From NCBI GenBank assembly GCA_947446865.1, contig CANFHX010000011.1, forward strand, positions 1 to 64,000: 64,000 nt of DNA, written 5' to 3'. The position numbers and the translations under genes were made by a program. This DNA comes from Flavobacteriaceae bacterium (lineage in GTDB: Bacteria > Bacteroidota > Bacteroidia > Flavobacteriales > Flavobacteriaceae). Numbering within the stretch: position 1 is the first letter of the stretch; every line of letters starts with the position of its first letter. A model generated the notes under the pieces. It was not told the origin of the DNA and searched no databases. It saw only the letters and a list, made by a program, of their open reading frames with translations. Shown in pieces: positions 1 through 10,036 of this stretch.

Positions 1-114
1 CAATTAAAAAAGGAAATAAATGAATATATAAAGTATTATAACAATGACAGAAGTAAGTCAAATTTAAACAAAATGAGCCCGATACAATATCGAGCTCATT
101 ATTATCAAAATTAA
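1..114 (+). CDS. IS3-family (IS150-like) transposase OrfB, C-terminal fragment truncated by window edge
   Basis: Frame 1 from base 1 translates as QLKKEINEYIKYYNNDRSKSNLNKMSPIQYRAHYYQN*, the typical IS3-family transposase C-terminus; TAA at 112-114. Confidence 0.88.
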   Translation, partial: QLKKEINEYIKYYNNDRSKSNLNKMSPIQYRAHYYQN

Positions 115-123
115 TTATAAATT

Positions 124-148
124 TGTCCAAACTTTTGGGTGCAGTCTA
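124..148 (+). mobile_element. Probable right terminal inverted repeat of the IS3-family element
   Basis: TGTCCAAACTTTTGGGTGCAGTCTA just after the transposase stop; reverse complement TAGACTGCACCCAAAAGTTTGGACA resembles IS3/IS150-type ends. Confidence 0.7.
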
Positions 149-242
149 TTAAGAAATGGGATTTTGTATTTTATATAAACTGCTCACTAAAAACTGATTA
201 CTGAGCACCGAATACTGAGCAACGAATACTGAACACTGAATA

Positions 243-662
243 CTAAAACTGCTCTCTTCCAGCAAAATGGAAAGCACCTTCAATAGCAGCATTTTCATCA
301 GAATCAGATCCGTGAACTGCGTTTTCTCCAATAGAAGTTGCATATTTTTTACGGATAGTTCCTTCGGCAGCATCAGCAGGATTAGTAGCACCAATTAAGT
401 TTCTAAAATCTTCAATTGCATTTTCTTTTTCAAGAATTGCAGCAACGATTGGTCCACGAGACATGAATTCAACTAATTCACCATAAAAAGGTCTTGCAGC
501 ATGAACAGCATAAAATGCTTGAGCATCAGCAACCGTAAGTTGTGTTAATTTCAAAGAAATAATTTTGAAACCACCTTCTGTAATCATGTTTAATATTCCA
601 CCAATATGTCCGTTTTGCACAGCATCTGGTTTAATCATTGTAAATGTTCTATTTGTAGCCAT
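243..662 (-). CDS. ndk: Nucleoside diphosphate kinase
   Basis: [24 protein letters not shown]...[15 protein letters not shown]; conserved active-site NAVHGSDS. Confidence 0.97.
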   Translation of the reverse strand: MATNRTFTMIKPDAVQNGHIGGILNMITEGGFKIISLKLTQLTVADAQAFYAVHAARPFYGELVEFMSRGPIVAAILEKENAIEDFRNLIGATNPADAAEGTIRKKYATSIGENAVHGSDSDENAAIEGAFHFAGREQF

Positions 663-682
663 TTTGTACTTTTTGTATTAAA

Positions 683-690
683 TTCGGTGC
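683..690 (-). promoter_or_regulatory. Bacteroidota-type -7 element (TACTTTTG) upstream of ndk, approximate position
   Basis: gcaaaagtagtc on + strand = gacTACTTTTGC on - strand just upstream of the ndk start. Confidence 0.5.
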
Positions 691-763
691 AAAAGTAGTC
701 AATTTTGTTTAAACACAAAAGTTTAGATGTTTAAAATTTTGGAGCGAATGGTTTGGGCTTTTT

Positions 764-858
764 TGGTTTCCCTTTTCCTGCTGCAGGAACTCGCTTTGCC
801 ATTTTTTAAAGAAAAAAATGACAAGAGCTCACACAATTCCTGCATCAGGGCTAGCAGG
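764..858 (-). repeat. Dispersed palindromic intergenic repeat, variant (AGCCCTGAT...GCAGGAAAAGGGAAA)
   Basis: Minus strand: ctAGCCCTGATgcaggaattgtgtgagctcttgtcatttttttctttaaaaaatggcaaagcgagttcctgcaGCAGGAAAAGGGAAA; terminal and central similarity to 32545-32626. Confidence 0.6.
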
Positions 859-894
859 TTATGTCTTTTGTAAAATTCAAAATTTTAATACAAA

Positions 895-1179
895 CTATTT
901 ATTTTTTGGATTCCTAGAGGTATGAAATACTGCTGCAATAATTATTAACGAATCTATGATTTCATAAACTACTACATATGGAAATTTTTTTAAAGGTGCT
1001 TCTCTAAAAAAATCAAATTTAACTTGAAATAAAAAAGGATTACTTTTAATATATGCAGAAGTATGCTGTAATTCGGTATAGAATTTTTCGCCTAATTTTG
1101 GTTGAATTTCATCATAAAATTCGATTGCTTTTTCAACTTCAATTAAGGCTTTTTTACTCCATAAAATCTTAAAATCCAT
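895..1179 (-). CDS. ParE/RelE-superfamily toxin
   Basis: KILWSKKALIEVEKAIEFYDEIQPKLGEKFYTEL... KKFPYVVVYEI. Confidence 0.85.
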   Translation of the reverse strand: MDFKILWSKKALIEVEKAIEFYDEIQPKLGEKFYTELQHTSAYIKSNPFLFQVKFDFFREAPLKKFPYVVVYEIIDSLIIIAAVFHTSRNPKNK

Positions 1180-1396
1180 ATTTCAGTCGAATAGAATCCA
1201 TAAACTCATTTTCAGAAAGCAATTCATTTGGATTTTTCAAATAGGCTACTCTACGATCCCTAACTTCATTTTGTTGCTCTAATGTTAAAGCAGATTCACT
1301 ATGTTCTAAAATAGAAATTATTTTAGTCAAAACATCATGGTTTTCAACAGAAATTATTTTATCAATGATAAATTGTTTCTCTTCAGTATAACTCAT
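1169..1396 (-). CDS. Putative antitoxin of the overlapping ParE-like toxin
   Basis: Small acidic protein overlapping the toxin start. Confidence 0.65.
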   Translation of the reverse strand: MSYTEEKQFIIDKIISVENHDVLTKIISILEHSESALTLEQQNEVRDRRVAYLKNPNELLSENEFMDSIRLKYGF

Positions 1397-1441
1397 AGAA
1401 TTTAGTTTTTATTCGAATAGTAAAGATACTAAAAATTTGAT

Positions 1442-3034
1442 TTATAATACAATAACTTTAAATTCTTGGTCTAATGGTTTCAATTCGGATAGTATTTTCT
1501 TTAGAAAAGTATCTCCATATTCTAAATAAAACTCGCTAAAATTGGCTTTGCGTTCCTGTAAACTTTGATTTGGAAAAATTTCATTTTGTAATACTAAAAT
1601 CCGTTGCAAACGATCTTTATGAATTCGTTTTTCGGCTTTTAGTAATCTTTTTTCTAGATTTTCTAAACCTTTTATTTGTTTAATTTCTTGTGCTTTAACT
1701 GCTCCAGAAAAGGATTTATCGGTTTGATTAGCAATTGCATATAATACTTCAAATTGTTTTTTCAGAACCTCTTTTTGTTCCGAAAAATCAATAGTAAAGG
1801 AAGAAAATTCTTTGGTTTTTCGGTCAAATAATTCTTGTTGGTTTGCAAATAAATCGGCATAACTCAACTCTAGTTTGTCTGCTTTTTCCACTTGTTTGGC
1901 AGTAGCAGTTACAACGGAATTTCGTAGCAACAGCATCGGAAAAGTTACATTATTGGCATCAAAATTAGATTTCAATTCCAACCAATACGCCAGTTCGCCA
2001 CCACCACCAATATAGCATAAATTAGGTAAAATAACTTCTTGGTACAAAGGTCTTAAAATCACATTAGGACTAAATTTTTCCGGATGATTTTCCAGTTCTG
2101 CTAGGATTTCTGTTTCGGTAAAAGTTGTATTGGTGTTGTTAACTTTGTAAATTCCGTTTTCTAAGATAATCCGTTCGCGTAAAGTATCTTCAATATAAAA
2201 AAGATTAATTTCACGAGGGTTGACCTGTATTTTATAATCAGTTAATTGGCTAGCAGTTTCGGATACTTTCTGAAAAGAAGTTTGCTGCAGCAGCTCCTCT
2301 TTTACATAGGGAACAAATGTTTTTTTCAACGCAAAAGAATCTCCATCTAAAATAACCAATCCTTCTTCTTTGAATAATTCATTGGCCAAATAGCGCGTAG
2401 CTTCTGCTAAATTGGAATGATTTAAATACGATTTTTCAAACAATTCTTTTAGAAAATTTGCATTTTCGCTAGTGTCAACTTCGTTAGAAAATTGTGATAG
2501 AACCTCCTTTAAACCTTCGGTAGATAATCTTCCAACTGGCCCCGAACTTTCTCTTTGCCATTGAATTTTTTTATTTTTGAAATTAAAATAATTAATCTCT
2601 TCAAAATCGTGGTCTTCGGTTGCCATCCAATACACAGGAACAAAATCTTGATTTGGATATTCCTTTTTTAATTGTTTGCAAAGGTTTATGGTTGAAACAA
2701 TTTTATAGATAAAATACAAAGGCCCTGTAAATAAATTCAGTTGATGCCCCGTAGTTACGGTAAAAGTATTCGAACTATTTAAGAGTTTAATATGGTTTTT
2801 TGTAGCATCTGAAATTTCAAAATTGGCATATTGCTTTTCAAGTTCGGAAACTAATATTTCCCTTTTGTTATTGCTATTGTAATTGAAACTTTTCTCTTCA
2901 ATTTGCTCTTTAAAATTTTCTAATTTTGGAAAACGATTATACAACGACTTTAGTTCTGGTTTTTCATCTAAATAATCAATGATTAATTTGGTGAAATATC
3001 CCGATTTTTGATAGGTTATACAGTCGCTTGGCAT
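1442..3034 (-). CDS. bshC: Bacillithiol biosynthesis cysteine-adding enzyme BshC
   Basis: 530 aa; TVTTGHQLNLFTGPLYFIYKI, PVYWMATEDHDFEEIN, YIGGGGELAYWLELK. Confidence 0.95.
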   Translation of the reverse strand: MPSDCITYQKSGYFTKLIIDYLDEKPELKSLYNRFPKLENFKEQIEEKSFNYNSNNKREILVSELEKQYANFEISDATKNHIKLLNSSNTFTVTTGHQLNLFTGPLYFIYKIVSTINLCKQLKKEYPNQDFVPVYWMATEDHDFEEINYFNFKNKKIQWQRESSGPVGRLSTEGLKEVLSQFSNEVDTSENANFLKELFEKSYLNHSNLAEATRYLANELFKEEGLVILDGDSFALKKTFVPYVKEELLQQTSFQKVSETASQLTDYKIQVNPREINLFYIEDTLRERIILENGIYKVNNTNTTFTETEILAELENHPEKFSPNVILRPLYQEVILPNLCYIGGGGELAYWLELKSNFDANNVTFPMLLLRNSVVTATAKQVEKADKLELSYADLFANQQELFDRKTKEFSSFTIDFSEQKEVLKKQFEVLYAIANQTDKSFSGAVKAQEIKQIKGLENLEKRLLKAEKRIHKDRLQRILVLQNEIFPNQSLQERKANFSEFYLEYGDTFLKKILSELKPLDQEFKVIVL

Positions 3035-3085
3035 TGTTTTATTTTTTTGTAAAAATACTCAAAATTAAATGGAACTGAATTTGCT

Positions 3086-6000
3086 TTAACGTTTTAAAGC
3101 AAAATGAGCTCTGTGTTCTTGTCCATTTTCTCTATGTACCACAAACCAATAATCATCGGAAGGCATTTGTTTTCCATTGTAATTTCCATCCCAACCTGGA
3201 GAATTTGATTTTAAAGTGGTTATTAGTTTTCCATATCTATCCAGAATAATTACTGTTAAATTAGGTTCTACTTGTGAAAATATAATTCTCCAAAAATCAT
3301 TAAATCCGTCGTTATTTGGAGTAAAAAATTTAGGGTAATTTAAAAGAAAAACGTTTTCATCTACACTACCACATTCATTTTTATCACGAACATAAACGGT
3401 ATAAAATCCGCTTAATAAACCAGTAAAAGTATTGCTGTCTTGATAATTTATTCCGTCAATAGAATATTGGTAGATTCCATTTCCAGAGGTGTTTACAATT
3501 ATTACGTTTTCAATATCGGTCCAATCTTCGGTAGTGATGGAAGTAATTGTTGCAATTTGTGAAAGTACTACGGTAAACGTTTTAGTGGAAGAACAAACTT
3601 GCAAACCATAATTTTTTGTTACGGTTACAGAATAAGTTCCAGGTATTGAAATTATAATACTTTGGGACGTTGCTCCTGTTGACCAATTGTAACTATTAAA
3701 CCCTGAACCAGCATTTACAACGATTGTTTTTCCTGAGCAAATTGGCATTATATCCTTAATTAAAATAATTGGTTTTGGAAATAACGATAAATGTAATTCT
3801 ACTACTTGATGGCATCCGTTAGTAGAATCTAATCTAACATATACGGTATGTAAACCAAGAGATAAATTATAATTTAGATTTAATTCATCCGATATAATTT
3901 GATTTTCGGCACTTGTAAAGGAAGTATAATAAGAAAAAGTAATTCCTGTTGTTGAGGCAATTAAATTTGTATTATAATTGGATAAAACCACATTTTCAGT
4001 GCCGTCATTTAAATCATCACAAAAGGATTGCGAATAATTATTGGCATTTAAAGTTGTTATCAAAGTTACGTTTACGGCTAATCTATTCACACTTTCACAA
4101 CCATTTATTGTTTGTGTGGCATATAAACTTGTGCCATTAATTAATGCAGTTGTATTTGGCAAAATAGTTGTACTGGTGTTAGTAGCATACCAATTTATTG
4201 CTGTTCCAGAGATGTTAATAGAACTTAAAGTAGGATTTGTATTGGAACATAATATTTGATTAGCAGCCCCATTTGGTGCTGGGGTATTTTGAATTGAAAT
4301 GGTTACAGGAACTCTTAAACTTTCGCATCCATTTATTGTTTGAGAGGCAAAATAAGTCGTTCCGTTTACTAATACAGTAGAATTTGTTAATAGATTTCCA
4401 CCAGTTGCTGCATCATACCATTTAATATTAGTGCCTGAAATTATAATAGAACTTAATGTTGCATTTTGTTGAATACAGAAAGTTTGAGGAGAATTTATAT
4501 TTGGCAAGGCAACCGAATTTATTGTTACGGATTGGGTTTGCGTTTCAATATTTCCGTTACCATCATTATAATTCCAATGGATAGTATAAGTTCCTGGTAG
4601 CGAATAACTCAATGGATCTGAAGTTGTTGCTGTTATGGTTCCAGCACAATTGTCTAAAGCAGTTGGTGCAGTAATAGAGGTAGTGCAATCTCCAGTAATT
4701 GTTGGTAGTGGATTAATATTTGGAATTGGTTTTGTAATGTCTTCAACGATAATATTTACAGTTTTTATTCCATCACAACTGCTAGAACCTGTAATCATGC
4801 AAGAATATTGACCACTATTAGTTGAGTTAACATTAGTTATTGTCGGATTTTGTTGATTAGAAGTGAACCCATTTGGTCCTGTCCAAGAATAGTTTGTTCC
4901 TCCATTTGCGGTTAAGCTTAAATTACCTCCTATGCAGGTTGGAGAGTTTGATGAAACATTAATCACATTTGGACTATTTTCTAGAAACTTCATAGAATAG
5001 TAATTTAATAAACCTAGCATATTTTGTTGATGACTATTACTATCTGTTATTAAGTTATTGGAACTGGTTATTCCAGAAACATAAATATTGTTGCTATTAT
5101 CAATAGATAATTTTGTTGCATAATCAATAACAAAACCACCATTCATTGCATCCCCACCAAGAAATGTACCCCAAATAAACGCACAATTTTTTGAAAATTT
5201 ACCTATGTATCCCAAACTTTCACTATTAAGATTTCTATTGAAAGAACAATAATTTGTAAGATCTTGATTGTTTGAGCTTCCAGTTGCTCCAAGATAAATA
5301 GAGTTGTTTTTAAATATAATTGAATAAACATTTAAATCATCTAAGTAGGAACCCCAAAGTCTTGCTCCAATAGTAGACAATTTAGCGAAAAATCCTTTGT
5401 ATAATTCTTGACTTGAAAATTGAAAACTTCCTGATGTTGTCATGTTGGAGCTACTGGCTGTTTGACCTCCAATATAAATATTATCGTCATCATCAATTTC
5501 TACAGAAAGAATTTCTTCTATATTGTCACCACCGTAATATGATGACCATAATCTGTTTCCGTTATTCGAAAATTTATAAATCATACCATCAATTTGTCCA
5601 TTTGGATATATAGACTCTTGAAATACTCCATTTGTTGAAATATTAGTCTCACTTCTGGTGTAACCAACCGCTGCTATTTGATTTCCTTTAACTACTACCG
5701 CATTAAAACTTTCAAAATTTTCTCCACCCGCATAAGTACTCCAAATAATTGTTCCTGTCGAATCGAATTTTGCTATAAATGCATCACCATAACCCGAAAT
5801 ACTTTGAAATAATTGTGATTGAAAATTAGAATTGTAAGCAATACCTGAAACACTTGAAGTGCCACCTACAATGTAAATGTTATTTAAATTATCTATATCT
5901 AAACCGAAAGCGAAGTCATCACTATTTCCGCCTACATAAGTACCCCAAACTCTGACACCTAATTCATTAAATTTAACAATGTAAGCATCAGTACCTCCTT

Positions 6001-7156
6001 GATTATTTTCTTGATGAGATCCAAATGTACTGATATTTGTTGGGGACTGTGTTCGTCCAGCTATAACAATATTATTTTGCGAGTCTGCTTTTATGCCACG
6101 AATGTCGTTATAATTTATTCCACCGTAGTATGTACCCCATAACCTTGTTCCATTTGGATCAAATTTTACAATAATACCATTTGTACATAAATATTGTGAA
6201 GTTGGAATATAATTTTGATGAGCTCCAGCAGTAGCAAAAGAAGAATTTGAAGCTGAAGTTGAACCGGACATATATAAATTGCCATAAGAATCTATTGTAT
6301 TATTTACGGTTCCCAATGAATAATAATTATTAGTTTTATCTCCGTATAATGTCCCCCAAAGCCTCATAGGCACAGGGTCAATAACAACTTTTTTATTGTT
6401 TAAATCCTCCGAACTTTCAAATCCATAAACATTTTTTTCTATCTTTTTATAACCAACGGTAATTTCCTTTTTAGCACCATCAATTTCTGTCCAACTCAAT
6501 GGCATCGTTTCTTCCATTTGTCCAAATCGAACATTCATTTTGATTTTGTTATCAACCAATTCGGTTTTAACGCCATTAAATTTTAATTGAATATCGGATA
6601 TTTTCCCACCTTCGTTTACTATAAAATTATACTCAACTGATTTTGATTTATCCTCGGGCATAAAGAACACAACATCAATATTGTTGTAAATATTTTTATA
6701 TGTTATTTTTTGAAATTTATGAACCTCCAAAATTCCATTGGGTTCGTTTGGAATGTTGTAATAATTATCATAATCACTTGATTTTTCTTCGGCAATTAAT
6801 TTTACAGTACTATTGGAATTCTCAAAATCAATATCAATTCGGTGGTAAATATATTCTAGCGTATAATTTGGATTTTTTAAAGTATCTTCTTTTATAAAAC
6901 GAGATGGATAAAGACGTTCCTTTTGTTTCTTGGTTAAAGGATGCTTCTTGGTTTCATAAATATCGTAAGAAAATCCATTTTCTCTTAATTGAACATTTAA
7001 ACCAGAAGTATTTAAAAGATATTTTACGGCATTATTTTTTCTGCCTTTTTGGTCCACTATTTGTCCTTTGTTTTCAATAAAACCAAAAGTTTTATTTTGT
7101 TTTTGACTGTAGATGTTCAAAAAAAACAAAAGTGAAAAGATGTAATAGAATTTCAT
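3086..7156 (-). CDS. Large secreted protein with SBBP-type propeller repeats, Ig-like/HYR domains and gliding-motility-type (T9SS type B) C-terminus
   Basis: Repeated (L/V)WGTYxGG...D...NNIYIxGxT units; HYR-like DNCAGTITATTSDPLSY; C-term FFTPNNDGFNDFWRI...DRYGKLI...GWDGNYNGKQMPSDDYWFVV. Confidence 0.9.
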   Translation of the reverse strand: MKFYYIFSLLFFLNIYSQKQNKTFGFIENKGQIVDQKGRKNNAVKYLLNTSGLNVQLRENGFSYDIYETKKHPLTKKQKERLYPSRFIKEDTLKNPNYTLEYIYHRIDIDFENSNSTVKLIAEEKSSDYDNYYNIPNEPNGILEVHKFQKITYKNIYNNIDVVFFMPEDKSKSVEYNFIVNEGGKISDIQLKFNGVKTELVDNKIKMNVRFGQMEETMPLSWTEIDGAKKEITVGYKKIEKNVYGFESSEDLNNKKVVIDPVPMRLWGTLYGDKTNNYYSLGTVNNTIDSYGNLYMSGSTSASNSSFATAGAHQNYIPTSQYLCTNGIIVKFDPNGTRLWGTYYGGINYNDIRGIKADSQNNIVIAGRTQSPTNISTFGSHQENNQGGTDAYIVKFNELGVRVWGTYVGGNSDDFAFGLDIDNLNNIYIVGGTSSVSGIAYNSNFQSQLFQSISGYGDAFIAKFDSTGTIIWSTYAGGENFESFNAVVVKGNQIAAVGYTRSETNISTNGVFQESIYPNGQIDGMIYKFSNNGNRLWSSYYGGDNIEEILSVEIDDDDNIYIGGQTASSSNMTTSGSFQFSSQELYKGFFAKLSTIGARLWGSYLDDLNVYSIIFKNNSIYLGATGSSNNQDLTNYCSFNRNLNSESLGYIGKFSKNCAFIWGTFLGGDAMNGGFVIDYATKLSIDNSNNIYVSGITSSNNLITDSNSHQQNMLGLLNYYSMKFLENSPNVINVSSNSPTCIGGNLSLTANGGTNYSWTGPNGFTSNQQNPTITNVNSTNSGQYSCMITGSSSCDGIKTVNIIVEDITKPIPNINPLPTITGDCTTSITAPTALDNCAGTITATTSDPLSYSLPGTYTIHWNYNDGNGNIETQTQSVTINSVALPNINSPQTFCIQQNATLSSIIISGTNIKWYDAATGGNLLTNSTVLVNGTTYFASQTINGCESLRVPVTISIQNTPAPNGAANQILCSNTNPTLSSINISGTAINWYATNTSTTILPNTTALINGTSLYATQTINGCESVNRLAVNVTLITTLNANNYSQSFCDDLNDGTENVVLSNYNTNLIASTTGITFSYYTSFTSAENQIISDELNLNYNLSLGLHTVYVRLDSTNGCHQVVELHLSLFPKPIILIKDIMPICSGKTIVVNAGSGFNSYNWSTGATSQSIIISIPGTYSVTVTKNYGLQVCSSTKTFTVVLSQIATITSITTEDWTDIENVIIVNTSGNGIYQYSIDGINYQDSNTFTGLLSGFYTVYVRDKNECGSVDENVFLLNYPKFFTPNNDGFNDFWRIIFSQVEPNLTVIILDRYGKLITTLKSNSPGWDGNYNGKQMPSDDYWFVVHRENGQEHRAHFALKR

Positions 7157-7230
7157 AGTAAAAATTTATGCCCAAACAAATATAAGAATCTCAATCGAGA
7201 AAATATAACTAGATTATTTTAAATTTCGCT

Positions 7231-7238
7231 TACTTTTG
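7231..7238 (+). promoter_or_regulatory. -7 promoter element TACTTTTG
   Basis: tTACTTTTGcaaaaac upstream of the radical SAM gene, matching TAnnTTTG. Confidence 0.5.
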
Positions 7239-7253
7239 CAAAAACAATTCCCA

Positions 7254-9434
7254 TTGAAAGATACATTTTTACTAACACCTCCCTTCACCCAACTAAATAC
7301 GCCATATCCGGCAACGGCATATATTAAGGGGTTTTTGAAAACCAAAAATATTTCGGCTTTTCAAATGGATTTAGGCATAGGAGTTATCTTACAATTGTTT
7401 TCTAAAAAGGGAATAAGTACCCTAATTCCAAAAGAGGAAATTGAAAATTACTCTTCAAATAGCCAACGAATATTTGCATTAAAAGGCGAATATGTAAAAA
7501 CAATTGATTCGGTAATTTCTTTTTTGCAAGGAAAAAAACCATCTATGGCGCGTCAAATATGCAGTGGAAATTTCCTTCCCGAAGCCTCTCGGTTTGCACA
7601 ACTTGACGATATGGAATGGGCTTTCGGAACTATGGGAATGCAAGACAAAGCCAAACATTTGGCAACTTTGTATCTTGAAGATTTATCCGATTTTATTGTA
7701 GAATGTGTCGATGAGAACTTTGGTTTTAGTCGTTATGCAGAACGCTTGGGCAGAAGTGCCAACTCGTTTGATGAATTGTATTTGCATTTGCAAAAAGAAC
7801 TAACTTATATTGACCGAATTACTTTAGAAATTCTAAACGAACGAGTGGCTGAAATCCAACCCAAATTGGTGTGTATTTCGGTTCCGTTTCCGGGAAATTT
7901 GTATAGCGCCTTTCGTTGTGCTCAATTTATAAAAACTAATTTTCCGAATATAAAAATCGCTATGGGTGGCGGTTTCCCTAACACCGAACTCCGAGAATTG
8001 AAAGACGAACGTGTTTTTGAATTCTTTGATTTTATTTCTTTAGACGATGGAGAACTTCCATTAGAGTTGCTAATTTCCAATGTTCAAAATCCAAATTCCA
8101 ATGAATTTAAGAGAACGTTTATCTTGGAAAACGGAAAAGTTACTTACAAAAATAATTCCACAAAACCCGATTACAAACAAAGTGAAGTAGGTACTCCCGA
8201 TTATTCGGATTTACTTTTGGATAAATACATTTCGGTAATTGAAATTGCCAATCCTATGCATAGTTTGTGGAGTGATGGCAGATGGAATAAACTCACTATG
8301 GCCCATGGATGTTATTGGGGAAAGTGCACATTTTGCGACATTTCATTAGATTACATCAAATTATACGAACCCATAGCTGCTAAAACGTTAGTAGATAGAA
8401 TGGAAGAAATGATCGCGCAAACGGGCGAAAATGGATTTCATTTTGTAGATGAAGCAGCACCTCCGGCTTTAATGCGGGAAGTTGCCCTAGAAATTCTCCG
8501 ACGAAAATTAGTAGTTACTTGGTGGACCAACATTCGATTTGAAAAAAGTTTCACTGCCGATTTAACTGTTTTACTGAAACAATCCGGTTGTATTGCTGTT
8601 TCGGGTGGATTGGAAGTTGCTTCCGACCGACTTTTGAATTTAATTAAAAAAGGAGTTACCGTTGAACAAGTTGCTCAAGTTACTAGAAACTTCACCGAAA
8701 GTGGGATTATGGTGCATGCTTATTTAATGTATGGCTATCCTACCCAAACGATTCAAGAGACCATCGATAGTTTGGAAATGGTGCGTCAAATGTTTGAATC
8801 AGGAATCTTACAATCTGGTTTTTGGCATCAATTTGCTATGACAGCCCATTCTCCCGTTGGAATGTTTCCCGAAGAATTTGGCGTAATTCCAGAAAAAAAT
8901 AAAATTACATTTGCCAATAACGACATTAATTTTAAAGATAAAACAGGAATTGACCACGATAAATTTAGTTTTGGATTGAAAAAATCATTGTTCAATTTTA
9001 TGCACGGAATCTGTTTCGATTATCCGTTGCAAGATTGGTTTGAATTTAAAATTCCGAACACTAAGATTCTTCCAGATTATATAGTTTCCTGTTTAGAAAA
9101 AGAATCCGATTTTAATACAAAAGCTTCCGCTAAAATTATTTGGATAGGCGGTAAGCCTTCTACTAAAACATTTTCAAAATCTAAAAAAGGGCAATCTTGG
9201 CAAATGCTACAGCTAACTTTCCAAGATAAAATAGACACTTTTGAAATTTCATTAGAAGAAGATAAAGCCAAATGGTTGGTAAAAATATTGGAATTACTTT
9301 CCATAAATAACGAAAATTCGTACACTTTTACTACCCTAAAAACTAATTTCGAAACTAATTTTGAAGACTTCGAATTGTTCTGGCACTCCAAGCCATTACT
9401 GCAATTGCGGGAGCATGGACTATTAGTTTTATAG
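7254..9434 (+). CDS. B12-binding-type radical SAM protein
   Basis: MKDTFLLTPPFTQLNTPYPATAY...; radical SAM motif CYWGKCTFCDIS; track start 7236 overlaps the -7 box so TTG at 7254 preferred. Confidence 0.85.
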   Translation: MKDTFLLTPPFTQLNTPYPATAYIKGFLKTKNISAFQMDLGIGVILQLFSKKGISTLIPKEEIENYSSNSQRIFALKGEYVKTIDSVISFLQGKKPSMARQICSGNFLPEASRFAQLDDMEWAFGTMGMQDKAKHLATLYLEDLSDFIVECVDENFGFSRYAERLGRSANSFDELYLHLQKELTYIDRITLEILNERVAEIQPKLVCISVPFPGNLYSAFRCAQFIKTNFPNIKIAMGGGFPNTELRELKDERVFEFFDFISLDDGELPLELLISNVQNPNSNEFKRTFILENGKVTYKNNSTKPDYKQSEVGTPDYSDLLLDKYISVIEIANPMHSLWSDGRWNKLTMAHGCYWGKCTFCDISLDYIKLYEPIAAKTLVDRMEEMIAQTGENGFHFVDEAAPPALMREVALEILRRKLVVTWWTNIRFEKSFTADLTVLLKQSGCIAVSGGLEVASDRLLNLIKKGVTVEQVAQVTRNFTESGIMVHAYLMYGYPTQTIQETIDSLEMVRQMFESGILQSGFWHQFAMTAHSPVGMFPEEFGVIPEKNKITFANNDINFKDKTGIDHDKFSFGLKKSLFNFMHGICFDYPLQDWFEFKIPNTKILPDYIVSCLEKESDFNTKASAKIIWIGGKPSTKTFSKSKKGQSWQMLQLTFQDKIDTFEISLEEDKAKWLVKILELLSINNENSYTFTTLKTNFETNFEDFELFWHSKPLLQLREHGLLVL

Positions 9435-9515
9435 CATTTCTCTCCAAAAAAAATCCTCTTTTTTTTTACATTTATATTTTATTTTTTTAGATTTATGGAA
9501 ATTAAGCCTGAAAAA

Positions 9516-10031
9516 ATGAAGTATATTCTTTTCCTTATTTTTTTTATTAATACAAATACAATTTATTCTCAACCAAAGAATTGTTTTGATATTGCGAGAA
9601 AAGGAACTCTAGACGAAATTATTACGGAATATTCTAGTAATAAAAAAGTTATTGATTCTGTCGATACAAATTCCACTAGTATGTTGATTCTTGCTTGTTA
9701 TAGAGGCAATGACGATGTGGCTAAATTTCTTATAGAAAAAAAAGCAAACATCGATTATGTTAGTGGTAATGGAACTGCTTTAATGGCTTGTGTTGTAAAA
9801 GGTAATGATGAAATGGCGAATATTTTGTTAAAAAATAAAGCAAACCCTAATTTAGCAGACGCTAATGGAATTACTGTATTAATGTATGCAGTTCAATTTC
9901 AAAATGAAAAAATAGTTCACTTACTATTAGAAAATAAAGCAGATAAACGTATTACAGACAAACAAGGTAAAACGGCTTTCGAATATGCTGTTTTCTCAAA
10001 AAACGAATTAATTATTAATCTTTTAAAATAA
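9516..10031 (+). CDS. Secreted ankyrin-repeat protein
   Basis: Signal peptide MKYILFLIFFINTNTIYS; ankyrin repeats such as NGTALMACVVKGNDEMANILLKNKANPNLADANGITVLMYAV; track start is 9495. Confidence 0.8.
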   Translation: MKYILFLIFFINTNTIYSQPKNCFDIARKGTLDEIITEYSSNKKVIDSVDTNSTSMLILACYRGNDDVAKFLIEKKANIDYVSGNGTALMACVVKGNDEMANILLKNKANPNLADANGITVLMYAVQFQNEKIVHLLLENKADKRITDKQGKTAFEYAVFSKNELIINLLK

Positions 10032-10036
10032 AAACT

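Noticed and set aside
72-100. aatgagcccgat-acaat-atcgagctcatt hairpin as a terminator
   Set aside because: It lies within the IS3 transposase reading frame (MSPIQYRAHYY) and lacks a T-run, so it is a coding coincidence.
149-394. 81-aa minus-strand ORF
   Set aside because: Overlaps ndk in another frame, runs through repeat DNA and has low-complexity composition.
3949-6897. Plus-strand ORFs (3949, 4041, 5413, 6700) inside the large T9SS protein gene
   Set aside because: Antisense to a clear long coding region and lacking recognisable domains.
9077-9391. Minus-strand 104-aa ORF
   Set aside because: Antisense shadow of the radical SAM gene.
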